Shown: positions 7,720 through 17,377, counted from the stretch's first letter. The stretch is 35,326 nt of DNA from an uncultured Collinsella sp. (GCA_958451615.1 CAUDQR010000025.1:1-35326), one strand, 5' to 3'. Numbers and translations: made by a program. The notes: a model not told the origin generated them from the sequence alone.

Positions 7720-9873
7720 TTACTGAACTTTGCTGGCGAACTCGAGGTATTGCATGCGCTGCAGCTTGTCGATCGTCGAGGCGTAGGGGCTGTCTTTCGA
7801 TTCCAAGTCGTAGCGCAGCCCGTCGGCACCGAGATAGCCGGCGACATTGATGGTGGGCACATCTGACCTTGTTGCAAGCAGGGCCTTTTGGTAATTGGTG
7901 AGCGGAGCGCCGATCTTATTAAGGGTAATGGCTGCAATCTCGTTTGCCCCGACGGTGTCGTAGACGTTGAGCTCGGTATTGCCGGCGATCTCATAGTTAG
8001 CCCAGACGAGATATGTCGACTGATAGATACGGAAGGCGTGGCTTGCCGTATCTTCCTGAGGGTACAGCTCGTCGTTGAGAGTCGTTGCGGCGCTCGGCTG
8101 ATGGTCGCCAAAAAAGACAAGAACAACCGGTCTGCCGATATTGCGGAGCTCGTTGATAAAGTACTCGAGGTCCCGGTCGGATGCGTTGATGCAGGTGAGA
8201 TAGGTGTTGAGCGCGCTGTTGGCGCCTTCGCTGGCTCCCTCGACCCAATAGTTTGTCAGCTCTTCGGCGGGAACGGTGCCATAGTCGTAGCCGCCGTGAT
8301 TTTGCATCGTGACGTCAAAGATGAACTGCGGCGCTTCGTCGGTTCTAAGCAGGTCGAGTATCTTGTCGTAGGTGGCGTAGTCGCATACGCCGGCATGGTA
8401 ATAGGGCGCACCTTCGAAATCGCCGATTGAAAGAAAGTCTCCAAAGCCCAGCTGCTGATAGATTTTATCTCGATGGTAGTTGACGGGGTTTTGCGGGTGC
8501 ATAGCGGTAGCGGTATACCCAAGCTCTTTAAGGTCCTTTGCCAGGCTGTTGACGCCATTCATCTGATACAGCTGATAGGGGATTTTGCCTAATCCGACAA
8601 AGGCCGTTGTCGCTCCGGTCAAAAATTCGAATTCGGAGTTCGCCGTTCCGCCACCGGCGACCGAAGCGAGCATGGTGCCGCGAACAAGTGTGTCGGGAAG
8701 CGAGTTGTAGAATGCGGGGCCGGTGTACCCGGCCGCCTGGAGCTGCTCAAAGCACGAAAGGTCGCCAAAACTCTCGTTCATGACGGCAACAATCGTCGGC
8801 TTGATTTCATTGAACTGGGCAACGGCCGCCGCGCGCTGTTCGCTCGAGCCATATGTGCTGTCGTAGACGGTGGCGAGCTCCTGCTCGATGCTCTGCGCCT
8901 CATCGGGCGTATAGTCTTCGGGCTTCTCAATGGGCAACTCGTTGACCATTTCGGTGAACGAAGTGATAAAACCCTGAGACGCATACGTGGTGATGGGCTG
9001 CCAACGGTCAAATCCAAAATCCAGCGCCTGCTCCAAGTCGATGTTGGAAAAGCCTGAGAGCCCCACAACGGTCACTAGCAGAAAAGCACAGAGGTTAGCG
9101 GCGATAGCGGGGAAGACATGGGTGGGCGTACGGAGCTTTCGCGGTCGGATGAGCGAAAGAAGCCCCAGGGAAATCTCCAGCAGGGCGAGAGAGGTTACGA
9201 TTCCGGCGGTAAAGGTAAACTCGTATCCCTCGCTCACTTCCATTGCGGTGCCAAGGGCCAAGATATCGCTTGGCAGGATGGCTTCGCCTTTAAACGTTAT
9301 GACGAAGTGCTCGGCAATGCCAAGGATGCAGCAGACGACGGGCACGAGAGCCATGACGCCTCCATGACGCTGTCCCAGCAAATAAAGGGAGAGCAGAACC
9401 GTCGCGAGCAGCCCGACGGAAAACCCGAATGAGTTGGCGGGAATGCGATAGAACGTTTCGTTGCAGGCAATTTCGAGTGAAACGAACGAGAGCGCTGAAA
9501 CAGCGGCGATGACAAGGATGTCACGGCAAATACAGGCAACCGTTCCCGTCGCAAGGTCGGTTTGGTCGATAAGTCCCGAAACCAAGGGCTCGACAAGAAG
9601 CATGACGGCGGCAGCACCGAGCGCCGAATAAGAAAGGACCCATAGGGAGCTGCCCTCATTTACGAGCAATTGATTCGTAACCCATGCAGCTGCCACGCCG
9701 AGCGGGATGAGGAGCGTCGCGCACCAAAAGACGCGGGCAATGGGTGGCTTTTCGTTGCGTTTGATTGAAAAATACACGCGCACGACGACGGCGGCCACGA
9801 TAAGGACGGCGATGAATATGGGCAGATTGGCCATGTCGCTCGAAGTGATTTCAAGGGGGATATCTTCGGTCAT
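7720..9873 (-). CDS. LtaS-like sulfatase-family membrane phosphotransferase
   Basis: This 717-residue protein has an N-terminal block of hydrophobic helices (about eight candidates between residues 15 and 273) and an extracytoplasmic alkaline-phosphatase-superfamily domain (about 355-660). Catalytic features of lipoteichoic acid synthases are visible: NESFGD with the metal ligand E366, the nucleophile threonine T410 in GGGTANSEFEF, and FFGDHQP with D590 and H591. The family transfers glycerol-phosphate or similar groups from phosphatidylglycerol to cell-surface glycolipid or glycan. LtaS itself has five transmembrane helices, so the longer membrane part argues for a related but different acceptor. 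ATG at 9873 is chosen over the upstream frame because AGAGG and an extended -10 precede it. Exact polymer or substrate is unknown. Confidence 0.85.
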   Translation of the reverse strand: MTEDIPLEITSSDMANLPIFIAVLIVAAVVVRVYFSIKRNEKPPIARVFWCATLLIPLGVAAAWVTNQLLVNEGSSLWVLSYSALGAAAVMLLVEPLVSGLIDQTDLATGTVACICRDILVIAAVSALSFVSLEIACNETFYRIPANSFGFSVGLLATVLLSLYLLGQRHGGVMALVPVVCCILGIAEHFVITFKGEAILPSDILALGTAMEVSEGYEFTFTAGIVTSLALLEISLGLLSLIRPRKLRTPTHVFPAIAANLCAFLLVTVVGLSGFSNIDLEQALDFGFDRWQPITTYASQGFITSFTEMVNELPIEKPEDYTPDEAQSIEQELATVYDSTYGSSEQRAAAVAQFNEIKPTIVAVMNESFGDLSCFEQLQAAGYTGPAFYNSLPDTLVRGTMLASVAGGGTANSEFEFLTGATTAFVGLGKIPYQLYQMNGVNSLAKDLKELGYTATAMHPQNPVNYHRDKIYQQLGFGDFLSIGDFEGAPYYHAGVCDYATYDKILDLLRTDEAPQFIFDVTMQNHGGYDYGTVPAEELTNYWVEGASEGANSALNTYLTCINASDRDLEYFINELRNIGRPVVLVFFGDHQPSAATTLNDELYPQEDTASHAFRIYQSTYLVWANYEIAGNTELNVYDTVGANEIAAITLNKIGAPLTNYQKALLATRSDVPTINVAGYLGADGLRYDLESKDSPYASTIDKLQRMQYLEFASKVQ

Positions 9874-9885
9874 GGACGTTCCTCT

Positions 9886-9922
9886 GGTATAGCAAATTAA
9901 GTTCAGTATTAGATTACTGTAA
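9886..9922 (-). promoter_or_regulatory. Extended -10 promoter and small inverted repeat for the LtaS-like gene
   Basis: On the minus strand TGC-TATACC (plus 9886-9894) forms an extended -10 about 13-22 bases before the start codon. Just upstream lies the inverted pair CAGTA (9904-9908) and TACTG (9915-9919) flanked by TT and TAA. It could be an operator, but the arms are short. Confidence 0.4.
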
Positions 9923-9991
9923 CCTTTCCACGGCATTTCGAGAAACAAAGCGCCCGATACGCAAAGCTAAAGGTCTGCGAATCTTGTATTA

Positions 9992-10005
9992 CGAACACCT
10001 GTGCG
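9992..10005. promoter_or_regulatory. Candidate LexA (SOS) box upstream of uvrA
   Basis: CGAACACCTGTGCG differs at one position from the palindromic pattern CGAACAC-N-TGTTCG that LexA binds in Actinobacteria. It lies 62 bases before the uvrA start codon and just upstream of the candidate -10 (TATGAT, 10033-10038), where a repressor could act. The site is imperfect in its right half. Confidence 0.5.
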
Positions 10006-10032
10006 CGTCGAGTGCGCTAAACTCATCGGCAG

Positions 10033-10038
10033 TATGAT
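10033..10038 (+). promoter_or_regulatory. Candidate -10 element of uvrA
   Basis: TATGAT lies 29 bases before the uvrA start codon. The region 17-18 bases upstream (around 10009-10015) is a poor -35 match, consistent with a regulated promoter or with a wrong call. Confidence 0.35.
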
Positions 10039-10066
10039 TCGATGCAATAGGAGGCAAGGAGCTTCC

Positions 10067-12946
10067 ATGTCTGATTCTTCTATCGTTATTCGCGGCGCCC
10101 GTGAGCACAACCTCCGTGATATCGATGTTTCCATTCCGCGTGACCAACTCGTGGTCATTACCGGTCTTTCTGGCTCGGGCAAGAGTTCGCTGGCATTTGA
10201 CACTATCTATGCCGAGGGCCAGCGTCGGTACGTCGAGAGTCTTTCGAGCTATGCGCGCCAGTTCTTGGGACAGATGGACAAACCCGACTTGGATTCAATC
10301 GACGGCCTTTCGCCGGCGGTGTCGATCGACCAAAAGACGACGTCTAAAAACCCTCGCTCGACGGTTGGCACCGTAACCGAGATTTATGACTATCTGCGCC
10401 TGCTGTTCGCCCGTGTGGGCACCCCGCACTGTCCCGAATGCGGCCGTGTCATTGAGCGCCAGACGACCGACCAGGTTGCCGACAAGGTCTTGGCGGCGGG
10501 GGAGGGCCGCCGCGCGTTTGTGCTGGCACCGGTGGTACGCGGGCGAAAAGGCGAGTACACCAAACTGTTTGAGGACCTTCGCGCCGAGGGCTTTAGCCGC
10601 GTGCGTGTCGACGGTGAAGTGCGCTCGCTCGACGATCCGATCGATCTGGACAAGAAGTTCAAGCACGATATCGAGGTCGTGGTCGATCGCATCGTGATCC
10701 GTGAGAACTCTCTGGGCCGTATCGCCGAGTCTGTTGAGCAGGCGACCGCGCTGGCGCACGGCAATGTGAACGTATACTTGCTGCCCGACCGCGACGCTCC
10801 CGAGGGGACCGAAGGCGAGTTGCTGGAGTATTCGCTGGCGTTAGCGTGCCCGGAGCATGGGCACTCCATCGATGACCTGCAGCCGCGTGATTTCTCGTTC
10901 AACGCGCCCTATGGCGCGTGCCCAGAGTGCGATGGCCTGGGCTTTAAGAAGACGGTCGATGCCGAGGCCCTAATCGAAGACCCCTCGAAGTCGATCGCCG
11001 ACGGGGTCTTTGGCAGCCTGTTTGGCAACTCTAACTACTATCCGCAGATTTTCGCTGCGGTCTGCAAACACTTTAAGGTGAGCGTCGATACGCCGTGGGA
11101 GGATCTGCCTCCGCGGGTGCGTCGCGCGTTTTTAGACGGCATGGGCGACCAGAAGATTTCGGTCGACTATCAAAAGCTCGATGGGCGCCGCAGCCAGTGG
11201 GACACCAAGTTCTCGGGCGTGCGCAATATCCTGTACGAGCGCTATACCGAGACGACGAATGAGAACACCAAGGCGCGCTTGGAGAAGTACATCCGCGAGG
11301 AGCCGTGCTCGAGCTGCCACGGCGCTCGTTTGCGCCCCGAGATGCTTGCTGTTACCGTAGGCGGTAAGTCCATTTACGAGGTCTGTTGCCTATCGTGCCG
11401 CGAGTCGCTCGAGTTTTTTGAGGGCTTGGAACTCACCGAGCGCCAACAGTTTATCGGCGGCCGTATCGTCAAGGAAATCCTGGAGCGCCTGCGTTTTCTG
11501 GTCGATGTCGGACTCGACTATCTGACGCTCGATCGTGCCTCGGCGACGCTTTCCGGAGGCGAGGCCCAGCGTATTCGACTGGCAACGCAGATCGGCGCGG
11601 GTCTCATGGGCGTGCTCTATATTCTGGACGAGCCCTCGATCGGTCTTCATCAGCGCGATAACGAGCGCCTGATCAAGACGCTTGAGCGCCTACGCGATAT
11701 CGGCAATACCGTTATCGTCGTCGAGCATGATGAGGATACGATTCGTGCCGCCGACTATGTGATCGACATGGGCCCCGGCGCGGGCGTGAACGGCGGACAC
11801 GTGGTCGCCTCGGGAACGCCTGCCGATATCATGGCGTGCCCCGATTCGATGACGGGTGCCTACCTGACCGGCAAGCGAATGATTCGGGTTCCCGATGAAC
11901 GCCGCAAGCCCGGTCGCGGCTGCCTTAAGATCACGGGCGCCCGCGCCAACAACCTCAAAAACGTTACCGCCAAGATCGAGTTTGGTACGCTTACGGTTGT
12001 TACCGGCGTGTCGGGATCGGGCAAGAGCTCCCTGGTTACCGACACCATTGCGCCTGCGCTTACGAATGCCATTCATCGCTCGACGCGTCCTGTGGGCCCG
12101 TACAAAAAGCTCGAGGGTATCGAGTGCATCGATAAGGTGATCGACATCGACCAGTCGCCGATTGGCCGCACGCCGCGTTCCAACCCTGCTACGTACATTG
12201 GCCTGTGGGATGATCTTCGCGCGCTGTTTGCGAGTACGCCAGAGTCGAAGGCGCGTGGCTACTCGCCGGGACGTTTCTCCTTTAACGTGAGCGGCGGTCG
12301 CTGCGAAGCATGCAAGGGCGACGGACAAATTAAGATCGAGATGCACTTCCTTCCCGATATCTATGTCCCCTGTGAGGTCTGCGGCGGCAAACGCTACAAC
12401 CGCGAGACACTCGAGGTCACCTACCGTGGCAAGACCATCTCGGACGTGCTCGACATGAGCGTCACCGAGGCGCTGGCCTTCTTTGGGAATATCCCGCAGA
12501 TTAAGCGCAAGCTCCAGACGCTGTACGATGTAGGCTTGGGCTACGTGAGCCTGGGCCAGCCTGCCACGACGCTCTCGGGCGGCGAGGCGCAGCGTGTGAA
12601 GCTCGCCAAGGAGCTTCATCGACGCCAGACGGGCAAGACGTTCTATATTTTGGATGAGCCGACGACCGGCCTTCATTTTGAGGACGTCCGCCAGCTGCTC
12701 GATGTGCTGCAGCGCTTGGTCGATGCGGGCAACACGGTGCTGGTGATTGAACACAACCTTGATGTCATCAAGGTTGCCGACCGCCTGATCGATATGGGCC
12801 CCGAGGGCGGTAACGGCGGCGGAACCGTCGTGGTTTCGGGCACACCGGAGCAGGTTGCGGACTGTCCGCAGAGTTATACGGGCAAGTTTTTGGCGCCGTT
12901 GCTCAGGCGTGACCGGGAGCGTCAGGCTCAACTTGATGCTCAATAA
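10067..12946 (+). CDS. uvrA: Excinuclease ABC subunit A
   Basis: UvrA is the dimeric damage sensor of nucleotide excision repair; it loads UvrB at lesions. The 959-residue protein has two ABC ATPase modules: the first Walker [10 protein letters not shown] near residue 32, the second GVSGSGKSS near residue 647, and ABC signatures TLSGGEAQR in both halves. Cysteine pairs forming zinc modules are seen as CPEC, CSSC and CEAC...CEVC. Length matches the family (about 940-960). ATG 10067 is preferred over the upstream GTG at 10001 because two purine-rich sites (AGGAGG 10049-10054 and AAGGAG 10056-10061) precede it and the family sequence starts at [12 protein letters not shown] candidate SOS box lies upstream and a terminator-like hairpin downstream. 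Confidence 0.98.
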   Translation: MSDSSIVIRGAREHNLRDIDVSIPRDQLVVITGLSGSGKSSLAFDTIYAEGQRRYVESLSSYARQFLGQMDKPDLDSIDGLSPAVSIDQKTTSKNPRSTVGTVTEIYDYLRLLFARVGTPHCPECGRVIERQTTDQVADKVLAAGEGRRAFVLAPVVRGRKGEYTKLFEDLRAEGFSRVRVDGEVRSLDDPIDLDKKFKHDIEVVVDRIVIRENSLGRIAESVEQATALAHGNVNVYLLPDRDAPEGTEGELLEYSLALACPEHGHSIDDLQPRDFSFNAPYGACPECDGLGFKKTVDAEALIEDPSKSIADGVFGSLFGNSNYYPQIFAAVCKHFKVSVDTPWEDLPPRVRRAFLDGMGDQKISVDYQKLDGRRSQWDTKFSGVRNILYERYTETTNENTKARLEKYIREEPCSSCHGARLRPEMLAVTVGGKSIYEVCCLSCRESLEFFEGLELTERQQFIGGRIVKEILERLRFLVDVGLDYLTLDRASATLSGGEAQRIRLATQIGAGLMGVLYILDEPSIGLHQRDNERLIKTLERLRDIGNTVIVVEHDEDTIRAADYVIDMGPGAGVNGGHVVASGTPADIMACPDSMTGAYLTGKRMIRVPDERRKPGRGCLKITGARANNLKNVTAKIEFGTLTVVTGVSGSGKSSLVTDTIAPALTNAIHRSTRPVGPYKKLEGIECIDKVIDIDQSPIGRTPRSNPATYIGLWDDLRALFASTPESKARGYSPGRFSFNVSGGRCEACKGDGQIKIEMHFLPDIYVPCEVCGGKRYNRETLEVTYRGKTISDVLDMSVTEALAFFGNIPQIKRKLQTLYDVGLGYVSLGQPATTLSGGEAQRVKLAKELHRRQTGKTFYILDEPTTGLHFEDVRQLLDVLQRLVDAGNTVLVIEHNLDVIKVADRLIDMGPEGGNGGGTVVVSGTPEQVADCPQSYTGKFLAPLLRRDRERQAQLDAQ

Positions 12947-12966
12947 ATAGGCGATTCAGTTTATGG

Positions 12967-13000
12967 GCGCCATCGACTCCTTGTGATTCGATGGCGCTTG
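12967..13000 (+). terminator. Stem-loop ending uvrA transcription
   Basis: GCGCCATCGA (12967-12976) and TCGATGGCGC (12988-12997) form a perfect 10-bp stem with an 11-base loop. It is followed by TTGCTGT, a weak T-rich tail, so termination may be partial. Confidence 0.6.
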
Positions 13001-13010
13001 CTGTGTCGAA

Positions 13011-13041
13011 GTGACGTATGCAGCCGAATTGGACATATACT
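13011..13041 (+). promoter_or_regulatory. Candidate promoter for the ybaK-murJ-uvrC genes
   Basis: TATACT at 13036-13041 is a good -10 match, with GTGACG at 13011-13016 as a possible -35 (19-base spacing). It lies about 38 bases before the start of the deacylase gene and after the uvrA hairpin. Confidence 0.4.
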
Positions 13042-13078
13042 TAATCCTTGCGTCCGAATGCGAGGGAAAGGATATGCC

Positions 13079-13579
13079 ATGGCAAAGGCTGTAAAGACGC
13101 CAAAAACCAATGCGATGCGCGAGCTGGAAAGCGCCGGCATTTCCTATGTTCTACATACGTACGAAGACGATGGTGATGAGTCGGCGGGCCTGGGGGTCGC
13201 GATTTCGGAGCAGCTTGGCGAGGAGCCCGGACAAGGATTTAAGACCTTGGTCTGCGTGACGCCGTCCAACGACCATGTCGTGTGCTGCATCCCTGTTGCC
13301 GACGAGCTCGATCTAAAGTCCGCCGCGCGTGCCGCGGGGGAGAAGTCCTTGGCCATGATGCATGTGAAGGATTTGCTTGCGGCGACTGGCTACGTTCGCG
13401 GCGGCTGCAGTCCGGTCGGTATGAAAAAACGCTACCGGACGCTCATTGATGAGACATGTGTCCTTTGGGATACCATTTTTATTTCGGGAGGCAAGCGTGG
13501 TTATCAGCTTGAGCTTGCACCCGATGATTTAATTGCATTTTGCGGGGCGACGGTCGCCCCGATTACGAGAGAGGACTGA
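13079..13579 (+). CDS. ybaK: YbaK/EbsC-family Cys-tRNA(Pro) deacylase
   Basis: This 166-residue protein is a YbaK-type trans-editing factor that hydrolyses cysteine mischarged on tRNA-Pro in the cytoplasm. Family features include the N-terminal KTNAMRELESAGISY helix, the FKTLVCV strand with its conserved lysine, the KSLAMM segment and the glycine-rich GYVRGGCSP loop followed by MKKRY, as in E. coli YbaK. Length is typical (about 155-165). ATG 13079 is chosen because GGGAAAGGA lies just upstream; the longer frame would begin near the uvrA terminator. murJ starts only 3 bases after its stop, so they share a transcript. Substrate specificity within the family (Cys, Ala or others) is inferred. 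Confidence 0.9.
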   Translation: MAKAVKTPKTNAMRELESAGISYVLHTYEDDGDESAGLGVAISEQLGEEPGQGFKTLVCVTPSNDHVVCCIPVADELDLKSAARAAGEKSLAMMHVKDLLAATGYVRGGCSPVGMKKRYRTLIDETCVLWDTIFISGGKRGYQLELAPDDLIAFCGATVAPITRED

Positions 13580-13582
13580 GCG

Positions 13583-15265
13583 ATGTCGCAGGAAGAATTG
13601 AAGTGCGGAGCTCATTTTGCAAAAGAATCTGCGCCTCAGACACCCTCATCCGAAGCTTCTTCGTCGCGAGATGGCACTGATGATATGGGCTCGTCGGACT
13701 ACTCCACGGTTGGTCGTTCCGCCGGGCTTATGACCATCCTGACTATTGTGTCTCGCGTCACCGGCTTTATCCGCACATGGGCAATGGCGGCCGCTATCGG
13801 CATGTCGCTGCTCTCGTCCTCCTATCAGGTCGCCAACAACCTGCCCAATATGCTCTACGAACTCGTGATGGGCGGCATGCTCGTGACGGCGTTTTTGCCC
13901 GTGTACATGGGCGTGAGGCGTGAGCAGGGTCGCGAGGCCTCGAACGAGTACGTGGGCAACCTGCTCGGTATTCTGCTATTGGTGCTGGGTGGCATTTCGT
14001 TGCTGGGGACCGTGTTCGCCCCGGGCTTTATTTGGACGCAATCGTTCCTTTCGGGTGACGGCGGCAGCATGGATACCGCTGCGTTTATGTTCCGTTTCTT
14101 CGCCATCCAGATTCTGTTTTATGGTTTGGGCTCGGTGTTTTCGGGCGTTCTCAACGCACACCGCGACTACTTCTGGTCGACGTTTGCCCCGGTCCTCAAC
14201 AATGTGATCGTCATTGCGAGCTTTATGGGCTTTGCGCCCGTGTCCGCACAGTTTGGCGAACGTGCCGGCATCATCTTGATTGCGGCCGGTACGACCCTCG
14301 GTGTCTTTGTTCAGATGGCTTGTCAGATCCCCGCGCTTGGCAAGCACGGCGTGCATCCCCATATCCATATCGACTTTAAGGACCCCGCACTGCGCCAGAC
14401 GATTGCGCTCGGTATCCCGACGCTGCTCGCTACGGTGTGCATGTTTGTCTCGACTTCTATCACCAACGCTGCCGCGCTGGTGGTCCAGCCCGAGACCGGT
14501 CCTTCCGTCATCGCCTATGCGCGCCTGTGGTACACGCTGCCCTACGCGCTGATTGCCGCCTCGCTTTCGACGGCGCTCTATACCGAGCTCTCTCACGACG
14601 CACAGGAGAAGGATTACGACAGCGTTCGCACGGGCATTTCGCGTGGCGTCGCCCAGATGCTGTTCTTCCTGGTTCCGTTCGCGCTGTACCTGATTGTCTT
14701 CGCGCGTCCGCTCAACATGATCTACTGCGCTGGCAAGTTCGATGAGTCCGGTGTGGGGCTGGTGTCGGAGTTCCTTATCTACCTGGCACTTTCCCTGCCG
14801 CTCTACGGCGTGGTCGTGCTGATGCAGAAGAGCTTCTCTGCCTTGCTCGACATGAAGCCCTATAGCCGCTATTGCCTGTATTCTGCCATCGGCCAGGCCG
14901 GCTCGGTTCTGCTGTTTGGCGTTGTGCTGGGCTTCGGTATGCCGGCAATCGCGCTTTCGTATGTCGTCGACTACGTGATCTTGGTCGGCTGTTCGCTGTG
15001 GTGGCTGCGTCGCCGCCTGCGTGGTCTTCAGGTTAAATCCATCCTGCATGGCGGTTTCTTTGGCCTTTTGCTCGGTGGCCTGGGTGCTGCCGCAGGCGCC
15101 GGCGTCATGTGGGCGCTTGAACGCTTTGTCGGGGCGCTTGGCGGCTCGATTCTGATTACTCTTGGCTACGTTTGCGTTGCGGGTGTCGTCTCGCTTGCTG
15201 TTACCTTTGGCCTTGCCGTCATCCTTAAGATGCCCGAGGTCTCGGCGCTGCTTCGTCGCAAGTAG
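13583..15265 (+). CDS. murJ: Lipid II flippase MurJ
   Basis: A 560-residue polytopic membrane protein of the MurJ/MviN family in the MOP exporter superfamily. It moves lipid II across the cytoplasmic membrane for peptidoglycan synthesis. After about 40 polar, serine-rich residues the core begins with SAGLMTILTIVSRVTGFIR, the conserved first helix. NNLPNMLYELVMGGML matches the family's second helix region, and hydrophobic segments continue to the C-terminus (about 14). In actinobacteria the long N-terminal tail is common. A start at 13685 would remove the tail, but ATG 13583 has GAGAGAGGA upstream and is 3 bases from the previous stop. uvrC begins directly after its stop codon. Confidence 0.93.
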   Translation: MSQEELKCGAHFAKESAPQTPSSEASSSRDGTDDMGSSDYSTVGRSAGLMTILTIVSRVTGFIRTWAMAAAIGMSLLSSSYQVANNLPNMLYELVMGGMLVTAFLPVYMGVRREQGREASNEYVGNLLGILLLVLGGISLLGTVFAPGFIWTQSFLSGDGGSMDTAAFMFRFFAIQILFYGLGSVFSGVLNAHRDYFWSTFAPVLNNVIVIASFMGFAPVSAQFGERAGIILIAAGTTLGVFVQMACQIPALGKHGVHPHIHIDFKDPALRQTIALGIPTLLATVCMFVSTSITNAAALVVQPETGPSVIAYARLWYTLPYALIAASLSTALYTELSHDAQEKDYDSVRTGISRGVAQMLFFLVPFALYLIVFARPLNMIYCAGKFDESGVGLVSEFLIYLALSLPLYGVVVLMQKSFSALLDMKPYSRYCLYSAIGQAGSVLLFGVVLGFGMPAIALSYVVDYVILVGCSLWWLRRRLRGLQVKSILHGGFFGLLLGGLGAAAGAGVMWALERFVGALGGSILITLGYVCVAGVVSLAVTFGLAVILKMPEVSALLRRK

Positions 15266-17212
15266 GTGCGCGTGGCCGGTCACGACAACATTCCAACGCT
15301 TGCCGAGCAGGTTTCGCGCGTTCCCACGCAGCCCGGCTGCTACCTTTGGAAAGACGCCAAGGGCGATGTCATCTACGTAGGCAAGGCGAAAAACCTGCGC
15401 GCCCGTATGCGTCAGTACGTGACGCTGCAGGACGAGCGCCAGAAGATCCCGCTGATGATGCAGCTGGTGGCGAGCTTTGACTATATCGTGGTGGAGACCG
15501 AGCACGAGGCGTTGGTGCTCGAGCGCAATTTGATTGGTCAGTACCATCCGTACTTTAACGTCGACCTCAAGGATGACAAGAGCTACCCCTTTATCGCCAT
15601 TACAAAGGGCGACCTGTATCCCGCTATCAAATACACGCGTGAGCGTCATAAGCCGGGAACGCGCTATTTTGGACCTTATACCGATAGCCGCGCGGCACGT
15701 GAGACGATAGATACGCTGCGCAAGGTTATCCCCATCTGCTCCGCATCCTGTGCGGAGTGGCGTCGTTGTCGCCGTATCGTCGAGTCCCACAAGGGCGAGG
15801 AAGACATCGTCAATATGATTTGCGCGCAAAACGGGCGCCCCTGCTTTGACTACCATGTCGGGCGCGGCCCGGGTGCGTGTGTCGGCGCGATTTCCCCGGC
15901 AGACTATGCCAAGAACGTCAAGCGTGTCGAGCGCTTTTTGTCGGGCCATCGCAAGGATGTCGTCGATGAGCTGACCTCCGAGATGACGGATGCCGCTGAG
16001 GCGCTCGACTTTGAGCGCGCGGCACGCGTCAAACGTCGTTTGGAGGTCATCAGGGGTCTGGACGATCGTCAGCAAGTCGTTTTTCCCTCCAGTGTCGATA
16101 TCGATGTCATCGGTTTCTATCGCGAGGAGACCATCTCCGCCGCTTGCGTCTTCGTCGTTCGCGAGGGCCGAACAGTTCGCACCTGTGAGTTCATTCTCGA
16201 CAAGGGTCTTGATGTTGACGAGGAAGAGCTCCAGTCGGGCTTTCTTAAGCGCTATTACGACGAGACGGCTGATATTCCAGCTGAGGTCAACCTTTCCGTC
16301 GAGCTTGAGGATGCGGAGGCGCTGGGGGAGTGGCTTGCGGGCAAGCGTGAGCGTTCCTGCCATCTCCATAGGCCGCAGCGTGGCGAAAAGCACCGTCTGC
16401 TCGATATGGCATCCAAAAATGCGCGCCATGCCCTCATGCGCTACATGATGCGAACGGGGTACGCTGACGACCGCACCAATCAAGCGCTCCTGGAGCTCGA
16501 AAGTGCGTTGGCGCTGCCATCGCCGCCGTTGCGTATCGAGTGCTTCGATATCTCTACACTGCATGGCACCTTTACGGTCGCCTCGATGGTGGTGTTTACC
16601 AACGGGCGCGCCGACAAGAGTCAGTATCGTCGTTTTAAAATTCAGGCCGAATTGGACGAGGCAAACGACTTCGTGTCGATGTCCGAGGTTTTGGGACGAC
16701 GTTATGCTCCCGAGCGCATGGCCGACGAGCGCTTTGGCTCGCGCCCCGATTTGCTCGTTGTCGATGGCGGTAAGCCGCAATTGACCGCTGCGATCAAGCA
16801 ACTTGAGGCTCTTGGGCTCGATATACCAGTTTGTGGCTTGGCAAAGGCCGATGAGGAGGTTTTCGTGCCTTGGGACGAGACTCCAGTCGTGCTGCCGACC
16901 GGGTCCGCGTCGCTCTATCTAATTAAACAGGTGCGCGATGAGTCCCACCGATTTGCTATCACGTTCCATCGTGAATTGCGCGACAAGGCCATGACAGTTT
17001 CGGTACTCGATGACGTTCCTGGCGTGGGGCCCACCAGAAAACGTGCCCTTATGCGCCATTTTGGCTCGATGAAGCGTTTGCGCGCGGCGAGCGAGCAAGA
17101 GATCGCGGAAGTTCGAGGCATTCCTGCCGATGTCGCCAAAGCGGTTCACGAGGCGCTCGTTGCATGGAATGCCGAGCGCGCCGAGATGGCGGCAAAGCAA
17201 TCCGAAAACTAA
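15266..17212 (+). CDS. uvrC: Excinuclease ABC subunit C
   Basis: UvrC is the dual-incision nuclease of nucleotide excision repair. The 648-residue protein has an N-terminal GIY-YIG nuclease domain (about 18-100, YLWKDAKGDVIYVGKAKNL core), a UVR motif binding UvrB (about 231-265), an RNase-H-like endonuclease domain with IECFDIS and VVDGGKPQ motifs, and C-terminal helix-hairpin-helix repeats (VPGVGPTRKRALMRHFG). The start is GTG directly after the murJ stop (TAG-GTG); a second GTG two codons on (15272) is equally possible, as no strong ribosome site is visible. The cysteine-rich region is unusual: C158, C162, C168, C186, C193 and C205 are present, but the GRC cysteine of E. coli is G201, and there is an insertion of about 20 residues. 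Confidence 0.97.
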   Translation: MRVAGHDNIPTLAEQVSRVPTQPGCYLWKDAKGDVIYVGKAKNLRARMRQYVTLQDERQKIPLMMQLVASFDYIVVETEHEALVLERNLIGQYHPYFNVDLKDDKSYPFIAITKGDLYPAIKYTRERHKPGTRYFGPYTDSRAARETIDTLRKVIPICSASCAEWRRCRRIVESHKGEEDIVNMICAQNGRPCFDYHVGRGPGACVGAISPADYAKNVKRVERFLSGHRKDVVDELTSEMTDAAEALDFERAARVKRRLEVIRGLDDRQQVVFPSSVDIDVIGFYREETISAACVFVVREGRTVRTCEFILDKGLDVDEEELQSGFLKRYYDETADIPAEVNLSVELEDAEALGEWLAGKRERSCHLHRPQRGEKHRLLDMASKNARHALMRYMMRTGYADDRTNQALLELESALALPSPPLRIECFDISTLHGTFTVASMVVFTNGRADKSQYRRFKIQAELDEANDFVSMSEVLGRRYAPERMADERFGSRPDLLVVDGGKPQLTAAIKQLEALGLDIPVCGLAKADEEVFVPWDETPVVLPTGSASLYLIKQVRDESHRFAITFHRELRDKAMTVSVLDDVPGVGPTRKRALMRHFGSMKRLRAASEQEIAEVRGIPADVAKAVHEALVAWNAERAEMAAKQSEN

Positions 17213-17233
17213 ACACGCCTCTAAACAACTGAT

Positions 17234-17264
17234 ATACATGATTGCGTGATTTTCAATCATGTAT
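17234..17264. repeat. 11-bp perfect inverted repeat downstream of uvrC
   Basis: ATACATGATTG (17234-17244) and CAATCATGTAT (17254-17264) are separated by 9 bases. It is too AT-rich and lacks a T-run, so it would be a weak terminator of uvrC. It could equally be an operator, because the ATACAT hexamer recurs further into the region. Confidence 0.6.
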
Positions 17265-17377
17265 TTCACGGCGATTACCAGCCGATTTTGGGTTTTATTA
17301 ACGCTAAAACGTTTGACTAGCCATGGTGAACAACCCTGCTATCCTGCGGGTTGACGAAGACTGATATCTCACCTCGT

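Noticed and set aside
11690..12943. A 417-codon minus-strand open frame inside uvrA
   Set aside because: It is antisense to the second ABC module of uvrA and shows no recognisable protein features.
13976..16801. A 941-codon minus-strand open frame over murJ and uvrC
   Set aside because: The composition is low-complexity and rich in R, H, Q and D, with no domain, and it is antisense to clear murJ and uvrC sequence.
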